A DNA stretch of 64,000 nucleotides, taken from contig CAJNDS010002306.1 of the NCBI GenBank assembly GCA_905221605.1, positions 242,501 to 306,500 of the forward strand. Direction: 5' to 3'. Shown in pieces: positions 20,391 to 33,086 of the stretch. This DNA is from Symbiodinium natans. Its lineage: Eukaryota > Sar > Dinophyceae > Suessiales > Symbiodiniaceae. Made by a program: the position numbers and the translations under genes. The notes under the pieces were generated by a model that did no database searches, was not told the origin of the DNA, and saw nothing but the letters and a program-made list of their open reading frames with translations. How positions within the stretch are numbered: position 1 is the stretch's first letter; each line of letters opens with the position of its first letter.

Positions 20391-20446
20391 GAATGTACCC
20401 CAAAATAGTATCATCCTTAGTCTAGGAACCCCCAAATGGCAGGTTC
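20391..20446 (-). repeat. Possible degenerate element copy F
   Basis: CCCCAAAATAGTATCATCC and the following AGGAACCCCC resemble the right half of copies C and I. The remainder is not alignable by eye. Confidence 0.35.
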
Positions 20447-20878
20447 GCGTGTTTCAGGGCGCAGAAGGTGCAATCGCTCTTACACCGCACTCTGATGCGA
20501 AGCTTTGGTCCTTGCATGATTGCCCACAGGCACCCTTCCACTGGCACACCGAAGTTCGCTGTGAGGAAGGCGGCTCATCTCAGGTAGGTTGTGGTGTAAT
20601 TTGCATTCTTCATTCCTCTGCAAGGGCTGCCGTAGCCAAGTCTGAACCAAGCTACCATAGAGCTGCACATGGCGAGCCGAGCACTTCCGAAATTGTGTAG
20701 GTGAGCTGTCCTGGAGCACACAGCGTGTGGTGAGAAATAGGCCCATCTATGCCACCAAGGCGAAGCGATACTCTTCCCAGCGTGTCTTGGAGATGATGCT
20801 GGGAATTGTCGGGGTTGGGAGTCCGGGCCGACATGGGCATGAGACAAAGGCCCGGCTGATGATCTCCGAGGGATATCT

Positions 20879-21119
20879 CCCTAAACCCTAAACCCTAAAC
20901 CCTAAACCCTAAACCCTAAACCCTAAACCCTAAACCCTAAACCCTAAACCCTAAACCCTAAACCCTAAACCCTAAACCCTAAACCCTAAACCCTAAACCC
21001 TAAACCCCAAACCCTAAACCCTAAACCCTAAACCCTAAACCCTAAAACCCTAAACCCTAAACCTTAAACCTGAGCCCTAAGCCCTAAACCCTAAACCCGA
21101 AACCCTAAACCCTAAACCC
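20879..21119 (-). repeat. Telomere-type array (CCCTAAA)n, 241 bp, longest in window
   Basis: About 34 units. The first 125 bp is perfect; the distal part accumulates CCCCAAA, CCTTAAA, CCCTAAG and CCCGAAA variants. Confidence 0.98.
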
Positions 21120-21207
21120 GGCTGAGGTGGCTGGGCTTCAAGCTTTCCGGAACCGAGGCTGTGCGCCCCTACGATGCTCGGATCGCGTTTGGGGGATTGT
21201 GTCAAAG

Positions 21208-21268
21208 TTAGGGTTTAGTTTGGGGTTTCGGGTTTCGGGTTTCGGGTTTCGGGTTTAGGGTTTAGGGT
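21208..21268 (+). repeat. Telomere-type variant array dominated by TTTCGGG
   Basis: Opposite orientation to the array ending at 21119, with 4-5 consecutive TTTCGGG units flanked by TTTAGGG. Confidence 0.93.
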
Positions 21269-21388
21269 GGTCCTCTTCTCTGTGCGCAGGCTTTTCAGAT
21301 TCTACTGGACAAAGGTACGGGGACCTCTATTGTAGAGCACCCCTTGGGATGAATCTGACTCGATACAGGAAGGTCGCCAAACACACAT

Positions 21389-21412
21389 ATGTACATATAT
21401 ATATATATATAG
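21389..21412. repeat. (TA)n microsatellite
   Basis: ACATATATATATATATATAG, a short TA array. Confidence 0.9.
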
Positions 21413-22832
21413 AATACACATGGTCAATTTTGGTTCCTTTTTGGATACACAATCGATAGATCGAAAGCGGTATATATGCATATGGTATATATGCAGACTG
21501 TATACGGAGACATGTCGAACCACATGTGTGTCTGTTCGGTGTGTGTATGTGTGCACACACACGTACTTTAATGAGCGCGTCGTAAGTCCTCAAGCAATAA
21601 GTGAAGCACAACACCCTCTAAGCCGTTGACAATGGAATCCAACCTTGCGCAGAACTCAGCCGCAGCACATGAGGAACCCACAAGAAGCAATTGCACAAAC
21701 GATGGGCGCACGCAAATGTATCTGTGTGTTAAACCTTAAGCCTTGTAGCCCTGCAGCTTTCAGTCATTTGCCGCCCTCCGTGGCGGCGCTCCGCTGCGGA
21801 GCCGAGCGCCACGACCACCGCCCCTCTGCACCGGTGGGGCGGAAGATCCCGGCGTAGCTCCCTGAATCGGCTTTAGAGGGTTTTCTGTGAGACTTCTGGA
21901 TTGTTTCGGGCGTTCGGCTTCAGCTGAGTTGCTTCGGCTTTCTGCAATGCTGTGCCTCTGCGTGCTTGGGGTGGCTTCTTTGTGGCTTTGTGGTGCCCTA
22001 TGTCTGCAACATCGTGGAAGGCTGCCCTGCGACTTCCATCAGATGTGCACCAAGTCACGAGAGCAGTTGCCCGGGTTGCTACAACAAAGCACATCTACTG
22101 ACATTGGAGAAGTGTAGAAGAAATGCCTCCATTGTTCGGTTCGCAGCCTGCCAGCTGAAAGAGTGCCCTGAGGGTCTTCGTCATACTGCCTAGCACTCCC
22201 TTTTTTCTCCAGGTAAGTCTGCCCCTGCTTGCCTATCTGTTTCACTCCTTTTCCCTGTCTCCCTGTCCCAGGGTGGCATATAGCATCTTATAGTGATTCT
22301 AGTGGTACAGTCTGCGTTCAGAGTCGATGTTCTGGTATTTTTTTTATCGTATTTGTGCTTCCGTCGTGGTGTCTACTCACCTCATGAAGCCCACACCTCA
22401 GCTGAGGTTCCCCGTGCCGACGAGCTGTAGCGACGGGTTAAAAAAGCAGCGTCGTGGTGCAGACTGCCCACGGTTGCAAGCCGGGGTCTCGCCAGAATCC
22501 TGAAGTCTAGTGGGACTTTGCGCAATCAGGATTTTGGGGAGGAAGCTAGGTCCAGCTAGGTACTTGTTGCCTTTTCTTGCGCCTGCCTTGGAGGCCGAGA
22601 TTGCCATGGACAAAGCTCGTGCTAGTGTCCTTGCCTCCGTGAGCAAGCAGACTCCTCAGGCTACTGTTCTGGCCTGCGTGGCAAGATGCCGGATTTGCTC
22701 CAGCGTTAATGGGCTTGTGCATTGACAATCGGCCCTTGCAGAGACAGTCAGAGAGTTCCGAAAGTTGAGCCCGCCTCGGAATTAGGTGGGCAGTTGGCGA
22801 AGACAAGGGCAACAAGAAGAACGCCAGGGACG

Positions 22833-23168
22833 CTAGCGGCTGTGTTGTTTTGTTGCCAGTTTTCCCACAGGGAGACCACTCGAGAGAAATCCGTCTTCCT
22901 TCGTGATGCGATCTGCATTACTAGAGTCGCTAGAGCCATTGACAGCCCAGTGCACGTAGGCTTTGATCCCAACCGTTGAGGTTTTCCAGACCTGGGCCCA
23001 GTACTCCAAGCAGAGCAAGATGTCGAAGAGGAATCGGGAGGCCACCTGGCAAAGGCTATTGGTAGGAGAGTTGGAGGAGGGTGAGCCTCTGAATTCTGCA
23101 AGCTTCTGAAGCCTCTTGTTGTGATCCTGGAAAAGGCAACCCCGCCGGGATTCCAAAAGCCATCCCAA
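22833..23168 (-). CDS. Candidate ORF, unknown
   Basis: A 111-codon ATG-started minus frame with mixed composition and a hydrophobic patch (FLFDILLCLEYWAQVWK). A second minus frame of 150 codons (22748-23200) overlaps it. Both cannot be right and no family was recognised. Confidence 0.2.
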   Translation of the reverse strand: MGWLLESRRGCLFQDHNKRLQKLAEFRGSPSSNSPTNSLCQVASRFLFDILLCLEYWAQVWKTSTVGIKAYVHWAVNGSSDSSNADRITKEDGFLSSGLPVGKLATKQHSR

Positions 23169-25708
23169 GCGCTTGAAACCCGGGCGCTCAGGCTGTGCAC
23201 GCCTCCCTGCGCAACGCCTTGATGGGCAAAGAGAAGGTGCTTAACTGGGGGCCGAGATGGCGCCTAAACCCTAAACCCTGAACCCCACTCCTGAGGGAAG
23301 TTTCATGGTCCCCCATTCTGGTGCCATGCCTTCGTTAAAGGGTTCTGAAGTACGGGCCCTTTGACTGAGGACCCATATTCAGGGACCATGTAACTGCCCT
23401 ACGACCACTGAAATTTTCAGATCTTCAGTCTGCGCCTAGAGCAGTAAAAACGTGCGAAAGAACCTCAAGGATAGTTTGAAACACCGCGGGAAAATCTGTT
23501 TTCCTGACATTGGCATTTCCAGGAGCGTTGTTGCCATTTTGTTGGGGTGCTGCTGGTTGTCGCTATTCTGGCTGGCGGTGGTGATGGTCGTGGTGGAGAG
23601 AAGCCCTGCACCCGAACACCCCAAAATCCTGAACCCCCAGGCCCTAGACCCTTGTTGCAGGCTGCCCTGGTCAACACCTTCAAGAGCTGGGTGTCCCTTG
23701 CTCGGAGTCGCTGGCTCAGCTAACATGTTCCGGGATGTTGCACCTGTGGGCTTTTTTGGCAACCTGTAGGTGCAAGAAGGCACAGAAGTCTGAACCAGTC
23801 ATGTCAGGGTCTCACCCTCTAGCTGGCTTCGAACGTAGCTATATGCCATCATAATGAGGCACCAATGCGAACCGAAAGGCGTGTACAGCTGCTGGCTGTC
23901 CTTCTATAATCGGTGGTGGATGCCGAGGCGAGAAAGCCGAACGAGACAAGGAGGACACGCTCACTCAAGGGGCACAATGCTCCACAAGCCTTCTGAGAGC
24001 AGCCGCTGGTTCGACATCGCTTTAGAAATCCTTAAATTTTGCATGCTTTTTGCCCTTCCCTGGTCGCTGCCCTGCTTTTTCCTGCGCAGCGACTTGCGCT
24101 AGGAATGACTTTGACCTGGCAGGATGTCCTCGCTCAGCAGAAAGCCCACTGGGAGGTCCCCACATGGCGTAAGGGTGCATTGGGTACATGTCTGGTTTCC
24201 GTGGAAGAAACGTCAGGGATCTCTCACGGTAGTTATGTCATCTGCGCAACTCTACTAGCGGCTCTATTTTCAACAGCACATCCAGTGAACGTTGAGAAAG
24301 CTAGAGGCGGAGACAGACCGATTGCGGAACCTGCATGAGAAGGACCATGCCTTGGGCCTTGGGCTTCGCTGTCTTTTGGCGCTTGTGGTGATGGGGCCCT
24401 TGACCATGATTTTTTGAAGCAGTGGTGGTTGAGTCTCTGTTCCCTGCGAAGGTGAGTAAAGATGTGTGTCTGAGATATTCAGGGCCTGCCTTGTGTTGTG
24501 GTGGGGAGGGAAGTATACTTGATAGAGACCACTTGCAGGGTCCTCCAAGCAAACTATCTCTTCTGTATGGATCCCGTCAGTGCCGCCCCTAAATGAACAG
24601 GATCAGGTGCAATTTGAGTTTTGAAGAGGGGGAAGATTTTCCCCCTGAACCACTTCCCCGAACCCTAAGCCGCAAGCCCCAAGCGAAAGGAGCTCCGGGG
24701 CACCTTGGACGAGAAGGAGCGTCTAAAGGCCGCAGCGCAAGCCACGCAGGGTCCTCAGCCCCCGAATCCTCCGGGTGCATTTTGAAATTCGTCGTTCATC
24801 CCTCTGTGTGTGTGTGTGTGTGCGCCTGCAGGAAGTAGGACGACAGGCTACGAACCCTAAACCGTAACGCTCAAGTCCAATGCTGATTAGGCCCCTGATA
24901 AAGTTGTGATCTTGAGGAATGGTATGGGTTGGGAAATGCGACTGATGCTTCGTCTCGCAGGGACGCAACAGAGACTTGAGCTGGGGGGTTCCGCCAGTTC
25001 CTGCACACGCTCAGGACGGAGCTTGCTCTGAAGAAGTGGATGGGCCCAGGGCCCAGCTCTGAAGTGGCCGGAGATGTTCGGGGTGATCCAAGACGATCCG
25101 ATCCCATCGACACATCCACGTGTGGGCCTGTTGCGGAGGCCACACGGCCGTCAGCGTGGCCGAGTACTTCACCATGTGGCGCCGCTACATGGCGCCTTTG
25201 CTGCAGCTGCCTTCGGGTCGTCGGGTCATATCAGGTGAGGGAGGGCAAGAAAGGGGAGCTGACCGACCCCTTTCTCAGGGCAGGCACCTTTCGAACTGTG
25301 CCCAGGAAGCGCTCAAGGACTCCAACAAGAAGCGCACGGCCGTGAAGGCAACTGGCCCTGGCCACTTCGGTGATCATCGGTAGCCTTGGTGCGCACACAG
25401 GCTCTGAGCACGTCCTCCCTAGAGACCTCCAAAAAGCTTAGTGGCAGCTGGAGCACGCTGCGCTGCTCTTGACAAGTGTAGAGCACGTGCAAGTTTAGAG
25501 CACGCAGCCTTCATCTTCCATCGTGACACACACATACACAAAGGATTGGGACCCCTGCTGTCTGGCATCGCCAGGATGCTATGTCCCGCTTCATCGAGGG
25601 GGAGCGCAGGGGCATCCTTCATTCTGTGTACTTGAATTGGAAGAACTACGTGTGAATCTCAGAACTTTCCATTGGCAGTGTCCGGTTGAGAGCTTCGTAG
25701 CAGCAGAC

Positions 25709-26167
25709 CTACCTCCGCAGATCTTCGGCTGCACACGTCCTACACTGTACGCACAAAGGGACTGCTAGGTGCCTTGAGGATGTAGACGTAGGTGAGGACC
25801 CCAATTTGTTCAAGTCCAGTTTCCGCCCATCTGTTTGTTGCGGTTGGGACAGCGGTCGGTAATTGTGGTTCGTTCCCGACATCTTGCACCATGCCGGGTG
25901 GGCGGGTTTAAGCAGCGCGTTGGTAGTGCTTTGGTAGAGGCGTATGGATTTTGATTGCATGACTTTGGCACGATCTTTTTTGAGCCAAGCGTAGATGGGT
26001 GTTTCGGCATTCCTTTGTCGCCGGAATGTTGGGACCTCCAGTTGTGCCAGAGTGCTTTCTGCAAACTCTGATGAGGCCATGCACGACGCAAAGAAGGATT
26101 CGCAGATCAGCAAGCGGATGCCCCAGCAAGTTGGCTTGACAGTGTGAGGCATGCTGATCTTGTTCAA
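25709..26167 (-). CDS. Candidate 152-codon ORF, unknown
   Basis: ATG-started on the minus strand. Basic, mixed composition with no low-complexity run; the middle reads PTFRRQRNAETPIYAWLKKD. No signal peptide, membrane segment or recognised motif. Two shorter minus frames overlap it. Its length is within what chance produces in a window of this size. Confidence 0.25.
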   Translation of the reverse strand: MNKISMPHTVKPTCWGIRLLICESFFASCMASSEFAESTLAQLEVPTFRRQRNAETPIYAWLKKDRAKVMQSKSIRLYQSTTNALLKPAHPAWCKMSGTNHNYRPLSQPQQTDGRKLDLNKLGSSPTSTSSRHLAVPLCVQCRTCAAEDLRR

Positions 26168-28080
26168 AGAGTTCTTCCGAAGTTTTGAGCAGTCAGGCTT
26201 GAGAAGCAGGTGGAGAACCTGCCCTGGGCCCAGATGGCCCCCTTGTTTGCTTGCAAGTGGAAGAAACCCATTCTTTCAACCCTCAGCCGAGGGCCGAACG
26301 ACTGCCTGTGAACCATGAGAGCTTTCGCCTTGAATTCCAAGCTGTTTTGGGCCATCTCAGGATCCGCAAGCAAGAGCTTTCCATGCAGAAGTGTCCAGCT
26401 CGGCCGGCGTTGGTTTCAGCAATCCAACATTTTGGGTGGAGATGGTTTGGGCTTGCTTGGTGGGTTATGGAAGCAAGTGTGGGTCTTAGCCTTTGCCCAT
26501 GGCAGAAGTCACGCTCTTCCTCTGAAGTCGAAGAACTCCCGAAGCAAGCCCGAGTCCCCAAAAAACCTCCAGAGGCTTCCCAGCTCTCTTTCCGGTACAT
26601 GGAGGTATCATGTGGTACATGAATGAAGACTCCCCCCCTCTGCACGAACAAAGCACCTACAGGGATTCAACCAGGCACCACCCTGATCCCCCTACATACC
26701 GTAGTGCTTGCACTTCGGGGTTCTTGACGCCGCCCGCCGGTGTCCGCGAGGGGCCTCAAGATCGATAATTATTTATCGGTGTTTCCATGTGCTTCCTGAG
26801 CTGCTGAGCCCGGACGTTCTCGCCTAGACGCCGAAAGCATGTCAAATTGCGAGCGGGGGCCCTCTGCACGCGAAGCTCTCGTCTACTCCGTCCGTGCGAA
26901 TTTCAGGGCCGCAAGCGCTAAACCGCTAAACGTCGCAAACTGTGGCAAACTGTGGCAAACAGCATGCTTCTGGCCTCGCGGCGGGTGCCATAAATCGCTC
27001 TCGCCCGTGCACACTGCATACTCGGACGAATCGTGCCCTTACGGGTGCCCCAGGGTACTTTTCGAGGCTTGGTGTCGCTCTGCTTCTGGAAAATCGTGCA
27101 CTGTTGCATAGACAGTTCTTAGGGGGCTGGTGACGGGTTGGCTTGTCGCGTGTCCCTTCTGAGCCTCGGTCTCTGCATGCGCTTCTCGTGAGGTGCCTGG
27201 AGGGTCATCTTCGGGTTCTCTCTTCTGAGGTCATCCTAAAGTGGTCTTGACGGGTGCTCTTGGAGGGTTTGAAGTGCTTTGGGCCTACGCCGGCATAGCT
27301 TAGAAGAGCTCCCCCAACTCAACCGTGGAATCCTGGCCCAGGTATGGGACCTTCCTGGCAGGCAGCAATGGTCCAGCCCTGAAGGGCCTGGCTCGACCCC
27401 TACAGACATCGAATTCATCGCCTGTTTTGTTCTACAGTTCTTTTTTGGGGGTTGAAAGTCGGGGTAGGGCTCCGTGGAACATCAGCAGTCTTGAAGGACC
27501 TTCATTGTGAAATGCAGGTCGTACCGCCTCAGTGGCATACCAAAACAATGGCAGCATGTCAAAATGCGAACTTGGGGTAGAAGAGTGCCTCGCGGTCAAG
27601 GTCTTCCGCCGATGGTTCGAGATGTCGCAGGGCGAAAAGACTGACCCCGAGATGAGATCCGCATGGTGAGCGTAGAGAGATCTCTTGGTGTCACGACCAG
27701 ATGATTTTGCGATCCTCCCCTGATTCTGAAGACCACCAGGTTACAAGGTCGCCTCAACGAACCCCTTCAGCTCCTACTACTCTCCAATTCCTGGTAATGG
27801 CTCAGGATGAAGGCGGAGTATGAGCGTGAGCGCGAGGCCGGTTTGCGCTTGCTGCAGGAAAGGTCTTCTACCCCCCCCGCTGAATGTTAGGGTTTAAGGT
27901 TTAGGGTTTTGGATTTAGCGCCTAGTGTCTCACGAGCAGTGCAAGTGCAGAAGCCAACATCGGTTGCTTGCCACCTCAGTAAAGGGGCTTCTGTGGGGAT
28001 AGTTGCCTTCTGCACCTGATTCCGAGACGCATGGGAGATTGTTTTGAATTAAGATTAAGCTTCCTTCGTCCGTTCTTCAG

Positions 28081-28213
28081 GAGGGTTCTTGTTGTCAAAG
28101 GTCCGACAGGGGCTCCGAATTTCGAACCGTCCCACATGCACATGAATGAGGTCCAGTTGGAGGAAATGGCAAAGCAACATCAGATGAACGAGACGAGGAA
28201 AAAGGAGGCCTGA
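28081..28213 (+). CDS. Candidate terminal exon, helical C-terminus
   Basis: A good pyrimidine tract and acceptor (TTCCTTCGTCCGTTCTTCAG, ending 28080) precede a frame reading RVLVVKGPTGAPNFEPSH and then a charged helix NEVQLEEMAKQHQMNETRKK, ending at TGA 28211-28213. The polypyrimidine tract and the polar C-terminal helix are the evidence. A 158-codon minus frame overlaps it. Confidence 0.33.
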
Positions 28214-28930
28214 TCTCGACCGTTTGAGAGCTTCACGCCTGGAGATTCTTAACTTGGGTGGCTCAGGCAGGGGGGACCACTTTGAGAGCCGGTGCAGCCG
28301 CGTAGGATCGCATAGGGGGGGTCGAAATGTGAGGTTTGGGGCGATGGGATTATTAAGGTTTAGTAGCCAGACTCCGTGTCCATCACCTGCGCAGGGTCGC
28401 AGCTGGCTTTCAAGCTTCTTCAAGCCGAAGCAAGTGTTAATTCTTAAGCAGTTGTTCAACCTAGGACTTAGGGCCGCAACCCTTCGGGTCAAAGTTTCGC
28501 AAGCGAACGAAGCGCCGGGGTGGCTGGTCACTGCTAGTCACTGCTAGTCCTGCTCTTCGCCAGATGCGCGTGAAAGCCCTTCACAACCTCGGCGCGAAGG
28601 CTCGGGAGCCATCTTTGTGGATCGGCGCAATACAGGGTTGGATTCAAAAACCTTCCGTGCTCGAAATGTCACTTCTGAGAAAAGAACTCAGGCTGTGTGT
28701 ATGGAGGTGTTTGGCTAGCAAGGGCTGACCGTCCGAGGGCCCCCCGACCAGACCGTAAAGTTGCCTCCAGGGCGACCGCGTGGTCCTTTTGGATGTGTTC
28801 CTCGCCTGGTCCTACCAGTACCAGAAGTCCAAGATCGTGCGCGCCTGAAGGAAAGCCGAACCATCCCAAGAGTGTCCAGGACCCACGAGAAAAAACATGT
28901 CTGTGACATAGGCATGTTGAAGCTTCTTGT

Positions 28931-29738
28931 ATGTCTCCCAACCTCAGCTTCAGACCATGCGATCGACTAGCTGAGGCCAAGTCCCACAAGATGAACGAGT
29001 CGTGCACCCAACGTGAGACAGTGCCATATGGGGTCGATCGGAGCAGTTTAGCAGCTGAGTTTACCCGCGAAGGTGAGAAGGGATACAGATTTCGAGAACT
29101 TGAAGGCAGTTGTCGCTGGTTCGACTTGTCGTGGCTCAAGGCTGAGAGGTGCAAAAGTTGTTTCAGATTCCTCAGCCGAGCTTCTGCCTTAAGACATGCA
29201 GGGCCAGCTAATGTACAGGGGCACCTTCATTCACTTCGAGCCCGACGAGCCAGAGGTGGACTGCCGATCTTCCAAAATGCGGTCATGCAGCGTTCCGCCG
29301 GGATGCTGCGAAGATTGCGAAGCTTTGGAGCACGACTGGAAGAAGAAGAACATCGCTCTGAAGAAGTATGTCGGCAGCTTGCTTGCTTGCAGGCAGGCTA
29401 CGACTCCCAGGGACAGGGAGCCTCAAGAAGCGCAGCCCGAAGCGGGCGAGCTTCCATGTCAGTGTCTTGACGAGGACTCCAGCCCGGAAGCGGATGCTCC
29501 CGAGATGCCCAGCCGGGGCGAGATTCCATGTCGGAATCTTGTCGAGGCCTCCAGCCGGGAAGCAGATGTTCCCGAGATGCCCAGCCAAGGAAGTTTGGGC
29601 CACCCCGGAACATGCCGACGTCCATGTGTGCACATCGCCAAGGCCACAGATAAGTGCAAATGTGCATCTTCATCGGTAATACATCGGTGTTCCCGGTGCA
29701 ACATAGGCTACGCGAGAGCATTATGCATTCTTATGTAG
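28931..29738 (+). CDS. Candidate gene segment with internal 24-residue repeat
   Basis: Two frames. The first (28931 onward) contains RLAEAKSHKMNESCTQRETV and may stop at a GTGAGA donor near 29072. The second begins with an ATG at 29196, right after ATGCAG, and runs 180 codons to TAG 29736-29738. It contains GTFIHFEPDEPEVDC, a Lys-rich helix, and two tandem ~24-residue repeats, each with PEMPS (SSPEADAPEMPSRGE and SSREADVPEMPSQGS). Cysteines cluster at the C-terminus (CKCASSSVIHRCSRC). A phase-consistent junction was not found. A Cys-rich acidic protein is plausible; no family assigned. Confidence 0.35.
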
Positions 29739-29754
29739 TATAGAACCTATTCGT

Positions 29755-30290
29755 ACATACTATATATATATATATATATATGTTTATAACATTTTATGTA
29801 TTATGTATGATGCATATATATATATATATATCTGAGAAAAACTTCTGTATTATGCATTATTAGCATTGTTAAGATACGAGTGTATATATATATAACTACT
29901 ATACTTGTATATAATTGTATATGCATACAGAAACTTATATGTAATTCTTATAAAAACATAATATAAATATACACACATATATGCACATGTAGATGTACAT
30001 ATTTCTATATGCACGTACATATAATAAGTATAAATAGATAAAAGGTAAATATATAAATATATAAATGGACAAATAAATAAAAAACAAATAAATAAATATA
30101 TATATATACACACTTACATACAAATTTACAGAATTCTTTTATACTACTTGATGTCGTTATATATTCTTGTTTTTGCATACGAGATTTTTTATTAGCACAC
30201 CATTACATGTCCGTCTATATGTTTATATTAGCTTTGATATATCATTCTAGATTCTCTTGTCATTTTCTCAAATATTCTTACATGTTGTTG
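29755..30290. other. AT-rich island with TA microsatellites
   Basis: About 530 bp of strongly A/T-rich sequence with (TA)n blocks at 29760-29780, 29815-29831 and 29884-29893, and TAAATA-type units at 30040-30105. No gene. Confidence 0.9.
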
Positions 30291-30403
30291 GCTCCGGGTC
30301 AGGCTGGTTGGTGTCCCCGCGGCGCTGCCTGCGACTTCTGCCACCTGCCCCACGCCCATGAGCGCAAGTGGCGGGGTGGCACCTAAGGTTGTGGATTCGG
30401 GTT

Positions 30404-30520
30404 CAGGGTTTAGGAGTTTAGGGTTTATGGTTTGGGGTTTAGGGTTTGGGTTTAAGGTTTGGGGTTTAGGGTTTGGGGTTTAGGGTTTGGGGTTTCGGGT
30501 TTGGGATTTTGGCTTTAGGC
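30404..30520 (+). repeat. Degenerate telomere-type array (TTTAGGG/TTTGGGG)
   Basis: About 16 units alternating TTTAGGG and TTTGGGG, with irregular units at both ends. Confidence 0.9.
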
Positions 30521-31636
30521 TGGTTTGGGTGCAAGGATTCCAAGATGTTTCCAAGCATCAGCCAAGCAAACCATGTGAGCATGAACCCACACTCTGAGCC
30601 CCAATCCCTGCCGGAGGCTTGACAAGTGGCATCGTGCTGTCCTTCAAAATCTTCACAAGGCCGGCTTAGGTGGTGTAGGATTTAAGGTTTAGGGTTTCGG
30701 GCTTAGAGTTTAGGGTTTCGGGCCACCTTCTTGGACTCCGTCTTGATTGCAAGCAGTAGGTTCTGGCTCCTTTGGGTGTGTAGATCTTACCAAAGATCAT
30801 CGGTGGAATGGCAAAGGATTACTTGCGCGCGTCGCATGAAGTAGGCACGCTTATTCTACTTAAAGCTTATTCTACTTAAAGCATCCTTTTGTTTGCAGGA
30901 TTTGGGGGGGGGCCTTGTCGGCTGAACGTCTTCCGGCGCTGGGGAGACATGCATTCCCCTCCTCCGGACCGGAGGCCCCTTGGTTTTAGTGAGAGTCCTA
31001 TAGCTGAAGTCTGTCTGAGGAAAGGAAAGTAGGGCCTGCTGTCGCAGTCTTCGAAAGACACTGCAAATTCTGCTCAACTTGGGGCACTAGACTGGTCCTG
31101 TTTAGGCCTGACTCCAACACTGTGCTGATGCAGCCGACAGGTGGACTACCTCCTGCTGTTGCAGCAGGCCAAGCATCAAGGAAAGGGTGAACGGGTCCTT
31201 TTGTACCATCTTACAGGCTTGTTGAAGAGGCACGTGTCAAAAAACGACCGGGGTGTAAGGCATGCCAAACGTTGCTCAATTAGCAGACCTAGAGACAACG
31301 AGACCCTGGTTTGTAGCCGATTTCACGTGAGCTTCAGGCCTGCGACTTCAGGGCGACGTACTCCCGTAGTCCCTGAAGCGCTTTCTGGAGTAACTCATGG
31401 AAGGTGATCTGCAAGAAATCGGCAGCACTGGGCTTTCCAAACAAGCAGGCTGGCATGACTGACTGAAGTTGGGATTGCTTCGTTCTCAGGGGTTCCGTCG
31501 AGTTGTGCCTCCGTGCACATCGGCAGCAAAGCCACGAAGCCCATCGCACTCACCTCCCGACTTGGTCCACAGCATCGGTTCAGGGTTTCGGCTGGGTGAC
31601 ACGCCTTGCGTAATTCGCAAGCGTCTTGCCTTGCAG

Positions 31637-31705
31637 GAGCTGCTTGATGTCCTCGACCATGAGATGCAGCAGGAGTTCCAGGCTTTGGGGGGTCGGGTGG
31701 TGTAG
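31637..31705 (+). CDS. Candidate short terminal exon
   Basis: Follows TCTTGCCTTGCAG and reads ELLDVLDHEMQQEFQALGG to TAG. Acidic helical peptide in phase 0. Short, but with a clean acceptor. Upstream exons are uncertain (an open piece at 31141-31250 follows GCCGACAG). Confidence 0.25.
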   Translation, partial: ELLDVLDHEMQQEFQALGGRVV

Positions 31706-32386
31706 CCCAGGTCCTGGGTCACAAAAGAAAGGGTTCGGGCGCGCCAAATCAGAAATCCCCAGCCGCCTCGAAGTGCAAAGCTCAGCTGGTCTGACTCGAA
31801 ACCCCAAGAACTTTGCGGCCCCCCAACGCTGAATCTTAAATTCGTATGTCTAGAGGTGTGTGGGTTTGGGGCAGTTTAGGGGTAAGGGGTTGGACTTGAT
31901 GGCAAGGGAGGTTGGGCCAAAGGCTTACCAAAGGTGAGTTTTTTGTCGACTCAGGTGCTCTGTTCAGAGGTCCCCAAGGCCCTAAACTCTAAACCCTAAA
32001 CCCTGAAGGCCATGGGTGGGAATCGGAGTCGCAACGCTGGCCAGGCCTTCTGCATGCAGTGGAGAGGTTGTGCGATCTTGTGTTGCCAGTGATGGCCTTC
32101 GACTGTTGCTCTGCCAACATCTTCGGGGCCACCGCTAAGCCGACGAACTCCAGCTATGTCAGGAGTTTTAGGAGGTTTTTGTGCTCAAGTGCCGAAGCCT
32201 CCGTCTGAGGCCAGTGCAATTTCTCGTGGAGAAAGATCCACTCTTACGCGGCGCTTGTGCCTCCTGCCGTTGGGGGCTTTGGTGTCGGTTGCAGCACGCC
32301 GCTGCGCCTTGCCTAAATGGAAAGATGCTCAACGGATAACGCTCGTTTTGGGCAGGTGCTTGTGAGCTGCATATCTTCTGCATTTG

Positions 32387-32491
32387 AGCAGCGGAGGTGA
32401 GCAAGCAAGCCAAGATCGGTTGTGGCAGATCGTGGATGAGGTCCGCTTTGGAAATGAGTTCCTGCAGCAAGCTACCCCCCCATCACCTTGA
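32387..32491 (+). CDS. Candidate short terminal exon
   Basis: After TCTGCATTTGAG, a frame containing LWQIVDEVRFGNEFLQQA ends at TGA 32489-32491. Mixed helical composition. A minus-strand frame of 100 codons (32168-32470) overlaps, so the strand is not certain. Confidence 0.22.
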   Translation, partial: SSGGEQASQDRLWQIVDEVRFGNEFLQQATPPSP

Positions 32492-33086
32492 GATGCGTAC
32501 AGACACACCTGCCGAGGCTGCTGCTTGTAAGATCACATCATTGAGCTTGAAAGAGAAACTTTTTGCGCACCTACAAGCCAGACCGAAGTGCCCTTAATGC
32601 CCATGTTCACGACGGAGCTTCTCTCTGACGGCAGTGCTAGTCAGGGTGGGTCTGTTTGATGTCTCAGTGATACGGCGGGCCATAATATGATTGTGGTGAA
32701 GGAGGACCATGACCCATCAGGGACGTGCGGCCTCGTGCAGGAAGTCTGTGTGCTTCGGTGTCTTGCTGTACATACTGGCTGAGGATGGTCAACACTCAGC
32801 ACCTTGCAGGGGAAAAGGATGGTGCTTACATCCGACTGAGGTTTAAGGCACGTAGTTGAACAACGTTAAAAAGCTGTCGGGATGTTTTGATGGGAGCGAT
32901 CCTTTTCCAGAAGAGCGTTCGGCTCAGTTGTGCTGAGGCTGTGGGCTTGGGCGTTGGGGGCGGTGAATGCAGAAGATGAGCAGAGAGCCCCTAGGCTCCC
33001 AATGTGTGGTGCCATGACATAGGAAAGGCCTCAGGCTTGCTAGCACGGAAGTGCCACAGCCTTAGCCTCACAAATTCCTGGATCGG

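Larger units (their letters stand above)
21620..28020. other. Stretch with only weak ORFs
   Basis: Apart from the minus-strand candidates at 22833-23168 and 25709-26167, I see no supported gene. It contains a (GT)n run at 24801-24822 and a short palindrome at 22395-22408. Confidence 0.35.

Noticed and set aside
20879-21119. True chromosome end at the longest heptamer array
   Set aside because: Unique sequence and oppositely oriented arrays continue on both sides.
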